Source: Rhodoferax sp.
GTDB taxonomy: Bacteria; Pseudomonadota; Gammaproteobacteria; Burkholderiales; Burkholderiaceae_C
Assembly (NCBI RefSeq): GCF_025354435.1
Contig: NZ_JANXMU010000039.1
Span: forward strand, 1 to 64,000
Length of the DNA stretch: 64,000 nucleotides
Reading direction: 5' to 3'
Shown here: positions 30,913-40,738 of the stretch, one piece after another
How the letters are laid out: every line of letters starts with the position of its first letter
Numbering within the stretch: the first letter of the stretch is position 1
Position numbers and translations under genes: made by a program
The notes under the pieces: generated by a model
The model's database searches: none
What the model saw: the letters and a program-made list of their open reading frames with translations, nothing else
Told to the model about the DNA's origin: nothing

Positions 30913-31143
30913 ATGGAACAAACCCACCGCCCGGTCCGTCCGGGCACCGCACTCGCCCTGCGCGCGCAAGCGCTGCCCCCGCCAGCATCAAACCGCAGCC
31001 GCTATGTCTGGCTGGGCATGGCCTTGCTGCTGGCGGCTATTGCCGGTATCGGCTTCAAGGTTCCGGTCATCGGCGTGCTGCTGGCCGCCGCCTGCAGTTA
31101 CGCACTGCTGCGGACCGCATCCAAAGCGCAAAAACAGGTGTGA
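30913..31143 (+). CDS. Small membrane protein
   Basis: 76 aa, hydrophobic segment YVWLGMALLLAAIAGIGFKVPVIGVLLAAACSYALL. Confidence 0.6.
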   Translation: MEQTHRPVRPGTALALRAQALPPPASNRSRYVWLGMALLLAAIAGIGFKVPVIGVLLAAACSYALLRTASKAQKQV

Positions 31144-31182
31144 ACCACGCCAGACACGCCGCAAGATGCGGTGAAACGGCAG

Positions 31183-31250
31183 CGTTAGTAGCTATTAAAA
31201 TAATAGCTACTAACGCATACAAAATATACGCCATAGGCCGATTAGGCCCT
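31183..31250 (+). repeat. Interspersed repeat family A copy
   Basis: gtagctattaaaataatagctactaacgcatacaaaatatacgccataggccgattaggcc. Confidence 0.75.
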
Positions 31251-33076
31251 TAATACTTAGACAAGGGCCCCAGGCCGGAATCCACCCGGCAGGGTGTGCC
31301 GTCGGGGCGGGCGGTAAGGGGCTCGGCCATGGCCTGGACCGGGTCTTCGGACTCCAGCACGCGCTGCGCCCAAGGGCCCAATCGGGCGGTATCGGCACGC
31401 AACACCTCTTGTTTGACGGCCAAAATCTGCGCTGGATGCATCGAGAAGCTGCGCAGCCCCAGACCCAGCAGTAGCCGGGTCATGGTGATATCCCCGGCCA
31501 TTTCGCCGCACACGCTGACGCCCTTGCCCTGGGCCTGGCAGGCGCGGATGGTATCGGCCAACAGGCGCAGCACGGCGGGGTGCAGCGGGTCGTACAGGTG
31601 GGCCACCGATTCGTCGGCGCGGTCGATGGCCAGGGTGTACTGGATCAGGTCGTTGGTGCCGACCGACAAAAAGTCAAAATATTTGAGGAACAGCGGCAGC
31701 GTCAACGCGGCAGCCGGGATCTCGATCATCGCGCCCAGCTTGAGCGGGCCATAGACCACGCCGCGGTTGTCCAGCTCGGCGCGGGCAAAGTCCAGCAACG
31801 CCAGGGTCTGGCGGATTTCGCTGCCGTGGGCCAGCATGGGGACCAGCAGATTCACCTGGCCATGCACCGCCGCCCGCAGAATAGCCCGCAACTGGGTCAA
31901 AAACATGGCCGGGTCGGCCAGGCTCCAGCGGATGGCGCGCAGGCCCAGCGCCGGGTTGAGGTGGGTGTCTTCCTTGTGGCCCTTGTCCAGCGGCTTATCG
32001 GCCCCGATATCTACCGTGCGGATGGTCACCGGCATACCCTGCATGCCCTCGACCGCGCTGCGGTAGGCCTGGTACTGCTCTTCTTCGTTCGGCAGGCTGC
32101 CTTTGCGGCCCATGAACAGGAATTCGCTGCGGAACAGGCCCACGCCCACCGCCCCGGCGGTCACTGCACTCACCGCGTCTTCGGGCATTTCGATATTCGC
32201 CAGCAGCTCGACCTTATGGCCGTCCAGGGTGATGGCCGGGGTGTGGCGCAGGCGGGTCAGGCGCTCGCGCTCCAGCTCGCCCTGGCGCTGCTTGAAACCG
32301 TATTCGGCCAGGATGATGGGTGAGGGATCGACCACCACCACCCCGGCATCGCCGTCGATGATGACCCAATCGTCCTGCCGCACCAGTTGGCTGGCGCTGC
32401 GCGCCCCCACCACAGCGGGGATGTCCAGGCTGCGGGCGACGATGGCGGTGTGCGAGGTTTTGCCGCCCACGTCGGTCACAAACCCGGCGAACACGCTTTG
32501 CTTGAACTGCAGCATGTCGGCGGGTGACAGGTCGTGGGCAATCAGCACCAACGGCACGGTCAGGCTCTCATCGGGCGACATCTGGTGCGAACCACCCTTG
32601 CGCCGCACCGGTGGCGGCAAAGCGATGGGCGAGACCACGCCCTTCATGTAGCGCAGGATGCGATCAACCACCTGCTCCAGGTCGGCCTTGCGCTCGCGCA
32701 GGTACTCGTCCTCCATCTCGTCGAACTGGCGGGCGATGATCTCCAGCTGGGTGGTCAGCGCCCATTCGGCGTTGTACAGGCGGTCGGTGATCCAGTGCTT
32801 GACACCGGTGGTCAAGGTCTCGTCTTCCAGCAGCATCAGGTGCACGTCGAGCAGGGCCGTCAGCTCGGGCGGTGCGTCCTTGGGCATGGCGTGCTGCAGG
32901 CGCTGCAGCTCGTCCACCACAGCGTTGCGGCCCACGCGCACGCGGTCGATCTCGGCCGGGATCTGCTCGGGCTTGATGAAGTAATGCGCTACCTCTACAC
33001 GGCTGGAGCCGACCAGCACCGCACGCCCGATGGCAATGCCGCGGGCGACCGGTAACCCGTGGATGGAGAAAGTCAT
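31250..33076 (-). CDS. ptsI: PTS enzyme I
   Basis: GGKTSHTAIVARSLDIPAVVGA, LFRSEFLFMGR, start trimmed to MTFSIHGLPVARGIAIGRAVL. Confidence 0.95.
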   Translation of the reverse strand: MTFSIHGLPVARGIAIGRAVLVGSSRVEVAHYFIKPEQIPAEIDRVRVGRNAVVDELQRLQHAMPKDAPPELTALLDVHLMLLEDETLTTGVKHWITDRLYNAEWALTTQLEIIARQFDEMEDEYLRERKADLEQVVDRILRYMKGVVSPIALPPPVRRKGGSHQMSPDESLTVPLVLIAHDLSPADMLQFKQSVFAGFVTDVGGKTSHTAIVARSLDIPAVVGARSASQLVRQDDWVIIDGDAGVVVVDPSPIILAEYGFKQRQGELERERLTRLRHTPAITLDGHKVELLANIEMPEDAVSAVTAGAVGVGLFRSEFLFMGRKGSLPNEEEQYQAYRSAVEGMQGMPVTIRTVDIGADKPLDKGHKEDTHLNPALGLRAIRWSLADPAMFLTQLRAILRAAVHGQVNLLVPMLAHGSEIRQTLALLDFARAELDNRGVVYGPLKLGAMIEIPAAALTLPLFLKYFDFLSVGTNDLIQYTLAIDRADESVAHLYDPLHPAVLRLLADTIRACQAQGKGVSVCGEMAGDITMTRLLLGLGLRSFSMHPAQILAVKQEVLRADTARLGPWAQRVLESEDPVQAMAEPLTARPDGTPCRVDSGLGPLSKY

Positions 33077-33111
33077 GGCACCACGGCTCCCGTATTCACA
33101 AGCGAATGCCG

Positions 33112-33196
33112 TCGAACCGGCTCTGCCGGGCGACCAGCATTGCCCCCTGCAAGGGGGTTGGCGGTTACGCGCAGCGAACAAGCCTGGGGGTGAGCC
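33112..33196 (-). repeat. Interspersed repeat family B copy 3 (fills ptsH-ptsI gap)
   Basis: gaaccggctctgccgggcgaccagcattgccccctgcaagggggttggcggttacgcgcagcgaacaagcctgggggtgagcc. Confidence 0.85.
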
Positions 33197-33200
33197 ATAT

Positions 33201-33470
33201 CTATTGGCCTTCGCCGAACTTGTCGGCTATCAATGCCAGCAGTGCGTCCATGGCTTCCTGCTCTTTGGGGCCATCGGTGTCGAGCACCACGGTGCTGCCG
33301 ATACCGGCGGCCAACATCATCACGCCCATGATGCTTTTGGCGTTGACGCGGCGCTCGCCGCGGGCGATCCAGACCTCGCAGGGGTAGCTGCCCGCCAGCT
33401 TGGTGAGCTTGGCGGAGGCGCGGGCGTGCAGGCCCAATTTATTGTTGATGGTCGTGGATATTTGGATCAT
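33201..33470 (-). CDS. ptsH: HPr phosphocarrier protein
   Basis: NKLGLHARASAKLTKLAGSYPCEV, AKSIMGVMMLAAGIGS. Confidence 0.96.
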   Translation of the reverse strand: MIQISTTINNKLGLHARASAKLTKLAGSYPCEVWIARGERRVNAKSIMGVMMLAAGIGSTVVLDTDGPKEQEAMDALLALIADKFGEGQ

Positions 33471-33882
33471 GCTTCTTGCGGGCTTGGTTCTGGGGTGCGG
33501 TGATGGCGACTTGCATGATGCCCTGCGTGCCGCCAATCAGCGCGCGGGCCACCAGGGCCTCCAGCGATTCATGGCGGTAGCTGACAGTGCGCAGCAGCAT
33601 GGGCAAATTGACACCGGTGATGAGCTTGGATTTGACCCCATCGACCAGCTTTTGCGCCACATTGCAGGGCGTGGCACCGAACACATCGCTCAGCACCAAA
33701 AATTGCCCGGAGCCCTGCTGGTCCATGGCGATACGGGCCATGGCAAAGGTTTCTTCGGGCGGTGTATGGGGTTGCACATCCAGCGCCACCACGCCGTTGG
33801 CGCAGTCGGGAAACACGTGCAGCGCGCATTCGCGCAGGGCGTGGGCCAGCGGGGCGTGGGCAATGATGAGGATGCTGTTCAT
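33439..33882 (-). CDS. PTS EIIA component, mannose/fructose type
   Basis: MNSILIIAHAPLAHALRECALHVF; SDVFGATPCNVAQKLV. Confidence 0.92.
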   Translation of the reverse strand: MNSILIIAHAPLAHALRECALHVFPDCANGVVALDVQPHTPPEETFAMARIAMDQQGSGQFLVLSDVFGATPCNVAQKLVDGVKSKLITGVNLPMLLRTVSYRHESLEALVARALIGGTQGIMQVAITAPQNQARKKHDPNIHDHQQ

Positions 33883-33910
33883 GCGGGCTCAATTATGGGC
33901 GAGGGGACGT

Positions 33911-34429
33911 TCACTCGAATTTCAGACCGGTAAAGAAAGTGTCGGCCACGGCGGTATCGGTTTTATCGGCGTACACCACGGCATTAAACAGGTCTACGCC
34001 ATCGGCTTGGATACGGGCAAACCACACGGCTTGGGCGCTGACCGGATGGCCGTCGCCACGCTGGCCCGCCACGGCCCAGCGCAGGCCAAACTGGCCACCA
34101 GGCAGCTCAAAGGGCTGCTGCTGCGGACTGGCCGCGTGCAGGTTGGCCAGCGTGGCCGCCTGCCAGCCCGCCAGCACAGCGCTGGCTTGCCGGGCATCGG
34201 CCAGGTGCACATGGGACACGGCAAAGGTGGCTCCGGCGGCATCGCAGCCCTGCATGTCCAGCGCCACGGTGGTGCCCGCCATGGGCACATCGCGACTGGC
34301 GTGGTCGGGCTTGCAGGGCAGCAGCATCTGCAGCGCATGCGCGTCGGAACGCACGCTGCGCCAGTTGAGTGCCGGGCTGCAGGCAGCCAGCGCCAACAAG
34401 GCCAGTAACGCCAGTCGCCACATGCTCAA
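33911..34429 (-). CDS. Hypothetical exported/lipoprotein
   Basis: LALLALLALAACSP lipobox-like N-terminus. Confidence 0.65.
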   Translation of the reverse strand: MSMWRLALLALLALAACSPALNWRSVRSDAHALQMLLPCKPDHASRDVPMAGTTVALDMQGCDAAGATFAVSHVHLADARQASAVLAGWQAATLANLHAASPQQQPFELPGGQFGLRWAVAGQRGDGHPVSAQAVWFARIQADGVDLFNAVVYADKTDTAVADTFFTGLKFE

Positions 34430-35130
34430 AATGTGGCGCCAAACACTTTCTTCAACACCGCGCTGCCGGTGCCCACCGGGTCCTGGCGGATGGATTTTTC
34501 CTGCTCGCCGATCATGGTGTACAGGCCGTCCAGGGCTTTGCGGGTGATGTAATCCTGGATGGACGCGTCTTCTTTTTTCACCAGCCCGAAGCTGGCGGCC
34601 TTGCTGGCGAACTGGTTGTATTTTTCGGCAGCGCCCACCTTTTCGGTAGATTTGGTGACCACGGGCAGGAACTTGGTGAACAGCGGCTCCCGGGTTTTGT
34701 CGGCAAAAAAGGTGGTCATGGCGTTGTCGCCGCCGCTGAGGATGTTTTTGGCATCGGTGAAGTTCATGCTCTTCACGGCGCCCACCAGTGCGTCTTTGGC
34801 CAGCGGCACGGCGGCTTCGGCGGCGCGGTTCATGCTGGTGACCAGCTCGTCCACGCGCTTGCCCTGGCCCAGGTTTTTCAGCATCTTGGCCGCAGAATCC
34901 AGGTAGCCGGGCAAAGGAATGCGAACTTTTTCGTTGCCCAGGAATCCATCTGTCTGGCCCAACAGGCCGACGGCGGCCACAGCGGCTTTTTCCAGTGCGG
35001 CTTTCAGGCCCTGGTTGGCTTCTTTGTCGGTCAAGTCGGCCAGCGACAGGGCGTGGACCTGGGCGGCGGTGGACATCAACAACACGCCCAGCGCAGACAG
35101 CCCGGCAGAATTAAAATGGCGACGATGCAT
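34426..35130 (-). CDS. DUF4197 family protein
   Basis: LSLADLTDKEANQGLKAALEKAAVAAVGLLGQTDGFLGNEKVRIPLPGYLDSAAKMLKNLGQGKRVDELVTSMNRAAE. Confidence 0.85.
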   Translation of the reverse strand: MHRRHFNSAGLSALGVLLMSTAAQVHALSLADLTDKEANQGLKAALEKAAVAAVGLLGQTDGFLGNEKVRIPLPGYLDSAAKMLKNLGQGKRVDELVTSMNRAAEAAVPLAKDALVGAVKSMNFTDAKNILSGGDNAMTTFFADKTREPLFTKFLPVVTKSTEKVGAAEKYNQFASKAASFGLVKKEDASIQDYITRKALDGLYTMIGEQEKSIRQDPVGTGSAVLKKVFGATF

Positions 35131-35144
35131 AGGAACCCCTTGGT

Positions 35145-35648
35145 ATGAAAAAAACATTGGTAGCCGCCAGCGTAGCAGCCCTGCTGGCCTTGGGCTCGGG
35201 GGCCTATTATCTGACCGCCAGCAGCAGCAATGCGGCCCCCATGGCCACGTATGTGTTACTGGATGGCAGCCAGAAAACCACCGCCGACCTCAAAGGCCGG
35301 GTCACGCTGGTCAACTTCTGGGCCACCAGCTGCGTCACCTGCGTAGGCGAAATGCCAAAAGTGATTGCCACCTACGACAAGTACCACGCCCAGGGCTTCG
35401 ACACGCTGGCCGTGGCCATGTCTTACGACCCGCCCAGCTACGTCATCAACTACGCCGAAACCCGCAAGCTGCCGTTTGACGTGGCCATCGACAACACAGG
35501 TGCCGCCGCCAACGCCTGGGGCCAGGTGCAGCTGACACCCACCACCTTCCTGGTCAACAAGCGTGGCGAGATCGTCAAGCGCTTTGTCGGCGAGCCCGAC
35601 TTTCCCGAACTGCACAAGCTGATCGAAAAGCTGCTCAAAGAAGCCTAA
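35145..35648 (+). CDS. TlpA/ResA-like thioredoxin-fold protein
   Basis: LVNFWATSCVTCVGEMP; N-terminal signal anchor. Confidence 0.88.
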   Translation: MKKTLVAASVAALLALGSGAYYLTASSSNAAPMATYVLLDGSQKTTADLKGRVTLVNFWATSCVTCVGEMPKVIATYDKYHAQGFDTLAVAMSYDPPSYVINYAETRKLPFDVAIDNTGAAANAWGQVQLTPTTFLVNKRGEIVKRFVGEPDFPELHKLIEKLLKEA

Positions 35649-35651
35649 CCC

Positions 35652-35725
35652 TGTTTTTATAAGAAATAGGCCGCTAACGCATACCCCACCTACGCTAGCA
35701 GCTACTAAAACTGTAGTAGCTCCAA
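35652..35725 (-). repeat. Interspersed repeat family A copy
   Basis: rc: gagctactacagttttagtagctgctagcgtaggtggggtatgcgttagcggcctatttcttataaaaa. Confidence 0.78.
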
Positions 35726-35790
35726 ATTCTGCCCCCGGCAGCACGCGACTGGCCTAAACTGTTTGCGTCGCAGCCCGCCCCCGCACCGCC

Positions 35791-36288
35791 TTGAACACCC
35801 CAGAGATCGCATCCGTCGTATTGCTTACGCCCACCCAGCCTGAAGAGCTCGATGCCACCCGCGCCATTTTTCAGGAATACGCCGACCAGTTGGACGTGGA
35901 CCTGTGCTTCCAATCGTTTGACACCGAGCTGGCCACCCTGCCTGGCGACTACGCCGCCCCACGCGGCACGCTGCTGCTGGCACTGGTAGACGGCGCGCTG
36001 GCCGGTTGCTGCGCCCTGCGCCCGCTGGACAACGTGGACTACGCCAACGCCAGCGAAATGAAGCGCCTGTACGTGCGCAAAGCCTTTCGCGGCTTTGGCC
36101 TGGGCCGCCAACTGGTCGAAGCCGCCCTGGATGCCGCCCGCGCCAGCGGCTACGACTGCGTGCTGCTCGACACCCTGGTCGAGATGGAGGCCGCCCGCGC
36201 GCTCTACGAAGACCTGGGCTTTGCCGAGGTGCCGCCCTATTACCACAGCCCCATCGCAGGTGCGCACTACCTGAAGGCGGATATTTGA
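35791..36288 (+). CDS. GNAT family N-acetyltransferase (TTG start in ORF track)
   Basis: MKRLYVRKAFRGFGLGRQLVEAALDAAR. Confidence 0.85.
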   Translation: MNTPEIASVVLLTPTQPEELDATRAIFQEYADQLDVDLCFQSFDTELATLPGDYAAPRGTLLLALVDGALAGCCALRPLDNVDYANASEMKRLYVRKAFRGFGLGRQLVEAALDAARASGYDCVLLDTLVEMEAARALYEDLGFAEVPPYYHSPIAGAHYLKADI

Positions 36289-36372
36289 TCGCCTTAAAGC
36301 CCGTACCCGCCCGTTCGGCAGACGGCGCGGTTTAATATCAGCCCACACTCGGCTGTTTAGCCCCTCCCGCCC

Positions 36373-36975
36373 ATGCGCCATTCCTTCTGCCTGACCACCC
36401 TACTCTGTGCTGCGGCAGCCCCTGTGCTGGCGGCGACGGTGCAAGTCCAGATGCAAGATGGCGCAGGCAAAGCCCTGCCCGATGCGGTGGTGTATTTGGA
36501 GTCGAAGGATGCGCAGGCAGCGGTCAAACCGCTGATCGGGGCTGAAGTGGCCCAGGCCAACAAACAATTTGATCCGCAGGTGCGCGTGGTCACCGTGGGC
36601 ACGGCAGTGCAGTTCCCCAACCACGACACGGTGCGCCACCAGGTGTATTCGTTCTCGGACACCAAGAAGTTCGAACTCAAGCTCTACGCCGGTACCACCG
36701 CCGCCCCCGTGGTGTTCGACAAACCCGGCATCGCTGTACTGGGCTGCAACATCCACGACAACATGGTCGCCTGGATCATCGTCGTGCCCACGCCCTACTT
36801 TGGCCGCAGCGGCCCCGACGGCAAAGTCAGCCTGGACAACCTGCCCCCTGGCAACTACCGCCTGCGCACCTGGCACACCCACCTGCCCGTGGGCACGCTC
36901 GCGCTGGACCAGGCGCTGAACGTGCCCGCCACCGGAGCCACGGTGGCGGTGCGGATGGCCGGACTGGCTCCATGA
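36373..36975 (+). CDS. Cupredoxin-like exported protein (methylamine-utilisation-like)
   Basis: FPNHDTVRHQVYSF ... GCNIHDNMVAW: His/Cys/His/Met ligand pattern. Confidence 0.8.
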   Translation: MRHSFCLTTLLCAAAAPVLAATVQVQMQDGAGKALPDAVVYLESKDAQAAVKPLIGAEVAQANKQFDPQVRVVTVGTAVQFPNHDTVRHQVYSFSDTKKFELKLYAGTTAAPVVFDKPGIAVLGCNIHDNMVAWIIVVPTPYFGRSGPDGKVSLDNLPPGNYRLRTWHTHLPVGTLALDQALNVPATGATVAVRMAGLAP

Positions 36976-39353
36976 TTTCCCGGGTGATCCAGCGCCTGGA
37001 CATGGGCGGCTGGCGGCTGTCTACCCGCATCGTAGTGCTCTCGCTGGTGCTGCTGATGCTGGTGCAAACCGCCGGTTTCCTGGTGGTGCGCGCCAGCATT
37101 GAACGCAACGCCCGTACCCAGATCGCCACCGAACTGGCCCTGGGCGACCGCGTCTGGCGCCGCCTGCTAGACCAAAACGCCGAAAAACTCCGCCAGGGCA
37201 CGGCCCTGCTGTCGGGCGACTTCGGCTTTCGCGCCGCCGTCACCTCGGACGATGTCGAAACCATCAGCTCGGCGCTGGAAAACCAGGGCGACCGCATCGG
37301 AGCCACCGTCACCGCCCTGCTCGACCCGCAGCTACAGCTGCGCGCCAGCAACGACACCCCCGAAGCCCAGGCGGTGGCCGAGGTGCTGCCGCAAATCGCC
37401 ATCCCGCTGTCGCGCAACGAACTCGGTGGCACGGTGGCGCTGGTAGGCCACACGCCCTACCAGTTTGTGATGGTGCCGCTGCGCGCGCCGCTGGTCATCG
37501 GCTGGGTGCTGATGGGCTTTCCCATCGACCAGCAGCTGGCCGACGACATGCTGGCCCTGTCCGGCCTGCACGTGGCCCTGGTCACCCAGGCCCCGGGCCA
37601 GCCGGTACAGATCAGCCTATCCACCTTGCCCAAGGCGGCGTTGGCGGCTCTGCAAACGGCGGGGGGCATGGTGGCCGAGCTAGACGACGATGGCGACACC
37701 CTGGTCACCCGCACCCTCAACCTGCATGCGGTGGCGGGCAGTGTGCAGACCGTGCTGCTGCGCTCACTCAGCGAAGTGCTGGCCCCTTTTCAGCAGGTAC
37801 AACTGGTGCTGCTGGTCATCACCGTACTGGGCCTGCTGCTGTTTGGCCTGGGCAGCGCCTGGACAGCCTTGCGCGTGACCACCCCGCTGCGCTCGCTGGT
37901 GCAGAACGCCGAACGCCTGGGCAAAGGCCAGTACGACCAGCCCATCCAGCACACCGCACGGCGCGACGAGATCGGCGACCTGGCCAATGCGTTTGACCGC
38001 ATGCGCAAAAACATTTCCCAGAAGCAAGACGAAATCCAGAAGCAAGCCTACTGGGACCGGCTGACCCGGCTGCGCAACCGCGTAGGCTTTCGCAACGATG
38101 TCAAAGATGCCATCGCCAACCGCGACGCCCAGGGCGACAAGCTGCAAAGCCCGCTGGCCGTCATCACCCTCAACCTGGACCGCTTCAAACACGTCAACGA
38201 CATCCTCGGCTACGCGCTGGGCGACCGCCTGCTGATCGCCGTGGCCGAGCGCCTGCATGCGCGCATGGAAGGCGGAGCGCTGGTGGCCCGGCTGGGTAGC
38301 GACGAATTCTCGATCCTGCTGCCCCACGCCGATGCCGATGCCGCCATGGCCATGGCCGCGCGCATCGCCCACGCGTTCGAGGCCCCGCTGAGCTTTGACG
38401 ACCAGACCGTGGACCTGAGCGCCAGCATGGGCATTGCCTGCTGGCCGCAGCACGCGTTGGATACCGACACCCTGCTGGGCCGCGCCGAGGTCGCCATGTA
38501 CGTGGCCAAGCGCAAAACCACCGTGCTCCAGCTCTACGACCCGGCGCTCGACTCGTCCAGCAAGCAAACCCTGTCCCTGCTGTCCGAGCTGCGCCACGCG
38601 GTAGAGCACAACGAACTGCGGCTGTTTCTGCAGCCCAAGATCGCCCTGGACAGCGGCAAAGTCATCGCCGCCGAGGCTCTGGTGCGCTGGCAGCACCCGG
38701 TGCGCGGCTTGGTGCCGCCCGATGCCTTCATTCCATTTGCCGAGCAAACCGGCTTTGTGCGCCAGCTCACCCTGTGGATGTTCGACGAGGCCGCGCGCCA
38801 GTGGGCCGGGCTGCAACTGCCCGACCAAGCCCTGCGCATCTCCGTCAACCTGTCCACCCGCGATCTGCTGGACCTGGACTTTCCATCCCGGCTGGACGTG
38901 CTGCTGGCCAAGCACCAGGTGGCCCCCGAAGGCTTCTGCCTGGAGATCACCGAGAGCGCCATCATGGACGACCCGCTGCGCGCCGAAGGCACGCTCACAC
39001 GCCTGTCCGAACGCGGCTTCAAGCTCAGCATTGACGACTTTGGCACCGGCTACTCGTCCCTGGCCTACCTCAAGCGCCTGCCGGTGGACGAACTCAAAAT
39101 CGACAAATCCTTTGTGATGGGCATGGAACGCGACCCGGACGATGCCAAGATCGTCCGTTCCACCATCGACCTGGCCCACAACATGGGCCTGAGCGTGGTG
39201 GCCGAGGGCGTGGAAAACATCGAGATCTGGCACCTGCTGCGCGAGCAAAAATGCGACGAGGCCCAGGGCTACTACATGAGCAAACCGCTGCCGGTCGATG
39301 CCTTCAAGGCTTGGCGCGAACGCTGGGCCGAGCGCGCTGATGCCTCCACGTAA
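36972..39353 (+). CDS. GGDEF/EAL bifunctional protein with periplasmic sensor and HAMP
   Basis: ARLGSDEFSILLP; AAEALVRWQHP; DDFGTGYSSLAYLKRLPVDELKIDKSFV. Confidence 0.93.
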   Translation: MISRVIQRLDMGGWRLSTRIVVLSLVLLMLVQTAGFLVVRASIERNARTQIATELALGDRVWRRLLDQNAEKLRQGTALLSGDFGFRAAVTSDDVETISSALENQGDRIGATVTALLDPQLQLRASNDTPEAQAVAEVLPQIAIPLSRNELGGTVALVGHTPYQFVMVPLRAPLVIGWVLMGFPIDQQLADDMLALSGLHVALVTQAPGQPVQISLSTLPKAALAALQTAGGMVAELDDDGDTLVTRTLNLHAVAGSVQTVLLRSLSEVLAPFQQVQLVLLVITVLGLLLFGLGSAWTALRVTTPLRSLVQNAERLGKGQYDQPIQHTARRDEIGDLANAFDRMRKNISQKQDEIQKQAYWDRLTRLRNRVGFRNDVKDAIANRDAQGDKLQSPLAVITLNLDRFKHVNDILGYALGDRLLIAVAERLHARMEGGALVARLGSDEFSILLPHADADAAMAMAARIAHAFEAPLSFDDQTVDLSASMGIACWPQHALDTDTLLGRAEVAMYVAKRKTTVLQLYDPALDSSSKQTLSLLSELRHAVEHNELRLFLQPKIALDSGKVIAAEALVRWQHPVRGLVPPDAFIPFAEQTGFVRQLTLWMFDEAARQWAGLQLPDQALRISVNLSTRDLLDLDFPSRLDVLLAKHQVAPEGFCLEITESAIMDDPLRAEGTLTRLSERGFKLSIDDFGTGYSSLAYLKRLPVDELKIDKSFVMGMERDPDDAKIVRSTIDLAHNMGLSVVAEGVENIEIWHLLREQKCDEAQGYYMSKPLPVDAFKAWRERWAERADAST

Positions 39354-39412
39354 CGCAAAATCCCCCAAAGCGCAGCAGCCCGCCGCGCGCAACTCCAGGA
39401 AACCCCCAGCCC

Positions 39413-39634
39413 ATGAACGCTACCAAACTTGTCGCCGTCATCCTCATCGCCGCGGGGGTTCTCGCCCTGGTCTACGGCAGCTTCAGTTACACCAAGGACA
39501 CCACCGCCGTCAAAATAGGGCCGCTGGAGCTGTCGGTGAAAGAAAAAGAAACCGTGAACGTCCCCGTCTGGGCCGGCGTAGGTGCAATTGTGGTCGGTGG
39601 CTTGCTGCTGGCGTTTGGCAGCAAAAAAGGTTAA
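39413..39634 (+). CDS. Small membrane protein (DUF3185-like)
   Basis: MNATKLVAVILIAAGVLALVYGSFSYTKDTTAVKIGPLELSVKEKE. Confidence 0.75.
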   Translation: MNATKLVAVILIAAGVLALVYGSFSYTKDTTAVKIGPLELSVKEKETVNVPVWAGVGAIVVGGLLLAFGSKKG

Positions 39635-39644
39635 TCTGCGCCAT

Positions 39645-39712
39645 ATTGCTATTTAATTTGTAGCCAATAGTGTAGGCTGCATATACGCTATCGGCCTAAA
39701 AGACCATTAAAT
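39645..39712 (+). repeat. Interspersed repeat family A copy
   Basis: attgctatttaatttgtagccaatagtgtaggctgcatatacgctatcggcctaaaagaccattaaa. Confidence 0.75.
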
Positions 39713-40651
39713 TACTGCTGGCTGGGCCTGCGCACCTGGCTGGCGGTTCACCAGCACAATGCCCACGCCCACCAGCGCCATGGCCCCCAGCAGGCCCGCC
39801 GACAGCGGCTCGCCCAGCCACCAAGCGCCAAACAGCAGGGCGAACACCGGGGTCAAAAACACAAACACCGACATCCGCGTGGCCGGGTAGCGGCCCAGCA
39901 TCCACATCCAGGCCAGGTAGCTCACAAAGCCGCCCACCAGGGCCTGCAGTAGCAACGAACCGGTGGCAAACGCGCTGAAATGAAAACTCCACGGCTCACC
40001 CAGCGCCCACGACACCAGCGGTAGCACCGCAGCACTCACGCCCACCTGGTAGAGCAGCTGCTTCTCGGGCTGCACGCGGGCAAACTGCGTAGTGCGGATC
40101 ACCACCGTGGTCAGCCCCCACATCAGCCCGGCCAGCAAGCCCAGTGCATCGCCCAGCCAGCCCAGCGGATAGGCGCTGCCCGCCGGGTGGCCCCACAAAC
40201 CCTCGCCCATGGCCAGCGCCAAGCCCGCAAACGCGCAGCCCAGGCCCAGCCACTGCCCGCCGCGCAGCCGCTCAGCGGGAATAAAGCGCGGCAACAGCAG
40301 CGCCACCCAGAACGGCGCGCTGTACAAAAACACCGTCAAGCGCGAGGCCAGCATGTACTGCAGCCCGGCGTGGATGCAGGCGAATTCCGATGCAAACAGC
40401 AGCCCCGCCAGCAGCCCAAAGCGCCATGCGCCCACGGGTTCCGTAGCCATGCCCAGCCGCACGCCGCGCCACCGGCACCACAGCGCCACCGCCACGGTGG
40501 ACCCGGCAAAGCGCACGCAGGCCTGGAACACCGGCGGCACCTCGGCCATGGTCGCCTTGACCAGCGTCTGTTGGAAGCCCCAGAACATGCAGCAGACCAG
40601 TAACAGGGCAATGGCGAGGGGGTCGAGCTGGGTTTTGCGGGGGATGGGCAT
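39707..40651 (-). CDS. DMT superfamily (EamA) transporter
   Basis: Multi-TM; LLLVCCMFWGFQQTLVKATMAEVPPVFQACVRFAGS; start trimmed to MPIPRKTQ. Confidence 0.85.
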   Translation of the reverse strand: MPIPRKTQLDPLAIALLLVCCMFWGFQQTLVKATMAEVPPVFQACVRFAGSTVAVALWCRWRGVRLGMATEPVGAWRFGLLAGLLFASEFACIHAGLQYMLASRLTVFLYSAPFWVALLLPRFIPAERLRGGQWLGLGCAFAGLALAMGEGLWGHPAGSAYPLGWLGDALGLLAGLMWGLTTVVIRTTQFARVQPEKQLLYQVGVSAAVLPLVSWALGEPWSFHFSAFATGSLLLQALVGGFVSYLAWMWMLGRYPATRMSVFVFLTPVFALLFGAWWLGEPLSAGLLGAMALVGVGIVLVNRQPGAQAQPAVI

Positions 40652-40738
40652 ACGGGAATTATCCCCGCCACACCCAGCGCATAATTTGCCCGCGCCGACA
40701 CGCTGTAACAGCAGCACGCCATTCCTCAAAGGTTCTTT

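Noticed and set aside
37764-39392. 542-aa ORF antisense to the GGDEF/EAL gene
   Set aside because: GC-driven antisense frame; conserved protein is on the plus strand.
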